A program made the translations under genes and the position numbers. This document shows, in pieces, positions 5,327 through 7,347 of a stretch of 7,347 nucleotides of DNA (its first letter is position 1; every line of letters begins with the position of its first letter). Source of the DNA: an uncultured Tabrizicola sp. (lineage in GTDB: Bacteria > Pseudomonadota > Alphaproteobacteria > Rhodobacterales > Rhodobacteraceae); contig CALLZQ010000620.1 in NCBI GenBank assembly GCA_937858255.1, positions 1 through 7,347 on the forward strand. The letters run 5' to 3'. The notes below the pieces were generated by a model. It was not told the origin of the DNA and made no database searches. It saw only the letters and a list, made by a program, of their open reading frames with translations.

Positions 5327-5920
5327 GTGTCGAACAATCACATCGAATACACCGATCAGGCAGAATTCAGCGCGGGCGAAGCTGCTGACATTTCCGGCGT
5401 GAACCCGGTCCTGCAACGGCACTGGCGCAAGCGCGGCTTGCTGCCCCAGATCGAAGGTGAGCGGAACGCGCGATTTTCGATCAGCGAAGTGGTTCGCATG
5501 ACGATCATGCAGCGGCTGACCGAAGGCGGAATCAGCATCAAGGGCTTGCAAGCGTTCTCTGGGCTTGCGGCGCATCACGCGACGGCCAAGTTGATGGGCT
5601 TGCCGGGTTCCGTCGCAATCAAGGCCGACTCGCCTGAAGCTGAAGCCGAAGAACGGCGGCGCATCGAAAGCTGGGCAACGCATAGCAAGGTTCGCTATGT
5701 GTTCTGGCCCTTGCCCGAAGGCGACGATTTGGAAGGGCGCATCGCGCAATACCTGCGCGCGGACCTGTCCGACCTTCACGAATTGGTCGATCAGGAAGGC
5801 GTGTTCCATGGGCTTCTGATCGACCTTGAGGCCGTGGCCAAACTGGTTCACAGCCGCGCGAAGCTACCCCTTGAAACCCATGTCGTGACCATGCGCCGCG
5901 TGGATGGCGGGGCAGAATGA
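5327..5920 (+). CDS. MerR-like winged-helix regulator inside the head gene cluster
   Basis: A 197-residue protein. The GTG at 5327 has GAGGG six bases upstream. Residues 13-75 follow the MerR DNA-binding pattern: FSAGEAADISGV (helix-turn-helix), LQRHWRKRGLLP, RFSISEVVRMTIMQRL, then a second helical unit ending GGISIKGLQAF. The usual Tyr-Tyr after the first helices is replaced by His-Trp. The C-terminal part (about 100-190) has an acidic helix and a mixed strand/helix region (VRYVFWPLPEGDDLEGRI) without the cysteines of metal-sensing MerR proteins, so its signal is unknown. It overlaps the portal gene by ATGA and stands where a gpW-type head-tail joining gene would be expected. Its codon use resembles the phage genes, not the AT-rich cassette. 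It most likely controls its own promoter and perhaps the divergent cassette. A structural role cannot be excluded. Confidence 0.8.
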   Translation: MSNNHIEYTDQAEFSAGEAADISGVNPVLQRHWRKRGLLPQIEGERNARFSISEVVRMTIMQRLTEGGISIKGLQAFSGLAAHHATAKLMGLPGSVAIKADSPEAEAEERRRIESWATHSKVRYVFWPLPEGDDLEGRIAQYLRADLSDLHELVDQEGVFHGLLIDLEAVAKLVHSRAKLPLETHVVTMRRVDGGAE

Positions 5921-7263
5921 CGTTCCTTGCCCGCCTTTTCGACCGCATGACGGGGCCGACCCAGAAGCGCCAGATCGAAGCTGGCGGCGGCGGGCGGCGC
6001 TGGCAGGGTTCGCCGATGCTGAACGCCCCGCAAGCGTCGATCCTTGCGGCCCGCGCGCCAGCCAAGGCCCGCGCGGCGGCACTGTCCATGAACAACCCGA
6101 CGGCGGCGCGGATCGTGGAGACCTGGCTTGCGGCGCTTGTGGGCAAGGGCTGGCAGGCGCTTTCGCAGCACCCGGACCCGGCGACGCGGCGGATGCTGAA
6201 CAATGAGTTTGAAGGGCAGATGCTGGCCCTTCTGCCCGTCGCGGTGCGCGCCTTGGTGCGCGACGGTGAGGCGTTTATCAGAACATCCGTTGGTGGCGGC
6301 GACGCCGACGGATCAGGGCGGGCAGCGTTTGGTTCCTTGGCGCTGCCCGCCGACCAAATCGACCCGTCGCTTACCCGCGATCTGGGCAACGGCGCGCGGA
6401 TCGTTGCCGGGGTGGAGTTTGACGCAAGCGACAGGATCGTCGCCTATCACATTCTGCCCGATGCCCCCGGAACCCCGTTCGGGATGGTGGGGCAGGCGGT
6501 GCGGGTTCCGGCGCGCGACGTGCTGCACGTCTTTGACCAGCTTTTCCCCGGACAGGTGCGCGGCATGTCATGGCTTGCCCCGGTGCTGCTGAAGCTGGCG
6601 GACTTCGACGCCGCGTCCGACGCCATGCTGATGACGCTGAAGGTGCAAAGCCTGATGACGGGCTTTGTGCGCGACGCCGAAGGCGGCACGGCGGGATTCG
6701 AGTCCACCGACGGCAGTTTGAACGTGAGCCTTGAACCGGGCGCTATGCGGGTTCTGCCCTTTGGGGCCGAAGTCGAATTCTCGCAGCCCGGTCAAGGTCT
6801 GTCGCAGGCCGTCGAATTCGTGAAGGGCCAGCAACGAGAAATCGCCGTCGGTGTCGGGCTGACCTATGAACAAGTGACGGGCGATCTGTCGGGCACCAAT
6901 TATTCAAGCGCCCGTGTCGGGCTGCTGGAATTCCGGCGTCGCGCCGAAATGCTGCAACGCACCCTGATCGAAGCGCAGTTGTTGCGCCCGCTTTGGCGGC
7001 GCTGGATCGACGCCAAGGCATTGGCGGGCGAGATCGGCGCAAGCGAAACCGAACTGACCGATTATCGCGCCGTCAAATTCGTGGCCCCCGGCTGGCAATG
7101 GGTGGACCCGCTGAAGGAAGCGAACTCCGAAATCCGCGCCATTGAAGCGGGCTTGAAATCCCGCGCCGAAGTGGTCGCAGGCCGTGGCCGCGATATCGAG
7201 GAACTGGACGAAGAAATCGCGGCGGACACGTTCGCCCGCGCAACCAAACCCACAGGAGTCTGA
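5917..7263 (+). CDS. phage portal protein, lambda gpB family
   Basis: The 448-residue subunit of the ring at the single capsid vertex through which DNA is packaged and leaves, and to which the terminase docks. The N-terminus has the family pattern of an Arg/Ala-rich helix before MNNPTAARIVETW (58-70) and LVGKGW (74-79). Further marks are DVLHVFDQLFPGQVRGMSWL (201-220), GLTYEQVTGDLSGTNYSSAR (314-333) in the DNA-facing wing/stem region, and WQWVDPLKEANSE (393-405). The protein ends with an acidic tail (IEELDEEIAADTF). Length is close to, though somewhat below, typical lambda-family portals of about 500 residues. The ATG overlaps the preceding stop as ATGA, so translation is coupled to the MerR-like gene. 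The next gene starts one base after its stop. Confidence 0.95.
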   Translation: MTFLARLFDRMTGPTQKRQIEAGGGGRRWQGSPMLNAPQASILAARAPAKARAAALSMNNPTAARIVETWLAALVGKGWQALSQHPDPATRRMLNNEFEGQMLALLPVAVRALVRDGEAFIRTSVGGGDADGSGRAAFGSLALPADQIDPSLTRDLGNGARIVAGVEFDASDRIVAYHILPDAPGTPFGMVGQAVRVPARDVLHVFDQLFPGQVRGMSWLAPVLLKLADFDAASDAMLMTLKVQSLMTGFVRDAEGGTAGFESTDGSLNVSLEPGAMRVLPFGAEVEFSQPGQGLSQAVEFVKGQQREIAVGVGLTYEQVTGDLSGTNYSSARVGLLEFRRRAEMLQRTLIEAQLLRPLWRRWIDAKALAGEIGASETELTDYRAVKFVAPGWQWVDPLKEANSEIRAIEAGLKSRAEVVAGRGRDIEELDEEIAADTFARATKPTGV

Positions 7264-7264
7264 A

Positions 7265-7347
7265 ATGCGAAATTCCCTCTATTCGGGCAACAACGTCACG
7301 CTGCCCGCGCCCTATGCCCTGACTTCGGGGCAAGTGGCACAAGTCGG
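7265..7347 (+). CDS. start of a DUF2190-type capsid cement protein (cut by window edge)
   Basis: The ATG at 7265 has AGGAG six bases upstream and follows the portal stop by one base. The 27 visible residues read MRNSLYSGNNVTLPAPYALT and then SGQVAQV. The pattern of an aromatic-x-G, then a V-T-L-x-A/P-P-Y segment and a T-S-G-x start of the next strand is the typical beginning of DUF2190 proteins, small all-beta phage proteins regarded as capsid cement or decoration proteins of about 110 residues. In lambda order, a protease gene (C) comes between portal and decoration protein; it is not here. The assignment rests only on the N-terminus. Confidence 0.75.
   Translation, partial: MRNSLYSGNNVTLPAPYALTSGQVAQV

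Larger units (their letters stand above)
1..7347. mobile_element. segment of a tailed phage or prophage (lambda-like packaging and head module)
   Basis: The order small terminase, GpA-type large terminase, lambda-type portal, DUF2190-type cement protein is diagnostic of a siphovirus-like head module. Short gene overlaps, one-direction transcription and small unknown genes around it also fit. No integrase, attachment site, lysis gene or host gene is visible, so the ends of the element lie outside and it cannot be told whether it is integrated or free. The minus-strand block at 4248-5119 is the only interruption and looks like an added cargo cassette. Confidence 0.9.

Noticed and set aside
1..7347. 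CRISPR array, tRNA or rRNA genes
   Set aside because: No spaced identical repeats of suitable length and no cloverleaf or rRNA-like stretch noticed on either strand by eye.

Overview
The window is part of a tailed-phage genome or prophage, most likely from a GC-rich alphaproteobacterium of the Rhodobacterales (Paracoccus/Rhodobacter type). The taxonomic guess rests on the GC-rich, C/G-ending codon use and the flavour of the proteins, and is inference. The phage assignment is firm. The plus strand carries a Nu1-type small terminase, a GpA-type large terminase, a lambda-gpB-type portal protein and the start of a DUF2190-type capsid cement protein, in the usual packaging/head order.

Left part (1-1893): after the possible tail end of an unidentified gene (to 218) comes a control region of about 130 bases with a perfect 16-bp operator-like dyad. 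A tight, overlapping operon follows. Its first gene is a large winged-helix protein whose middle contains three copies of an 11-base repeat, laid out like a lambda-O-type initiator with an internal origin. Next is a small second winged-helix protein that is visibly a paralogue of the first, then a 90-residue unknown protein joined by an ATGA overlap. Packaging part (1894-4247): a short leader with a possible 11-codon minigene, then small and large terminase subunits overlapping by 14 bases.

Cassette (4248-5326): in the interval between terminase and portal, where lambda has gene W, there is an AT-richer block on the minus strand. It holds two paralogous genes related in layout to nitrile-hydratase-leader-peptide (NHLP) RiPP precursors. 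The upstream one ends in a Gly/Ala/Cys-rich tail with three cysteines that looks like a peptide core. The downstream one has the same leader-like domain but a different, non-core C-terminus. No maturation enzyme or exporter lies in the window. The cassette is divergent from a plus-strand MerR-like regulator gene, and the shared intergenic region contains three alternating CACTA/TAGTG half-sites over a candidate promoter.

Right part (5327-7347): the MerR-like gene overlaps the portal gene by ATGA, so it is embedded in the head operon. The portal gene is followed after one base by the truncated cement-protein gene. Because the cassette reads against the late operon, the promoter in front of the MerR-like gene probably has to restart late transcription. 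It may also let that regulator control both the cassette and the head genes. The most interesting item is the RiPP-precursor-like gene carried as phage cargo.
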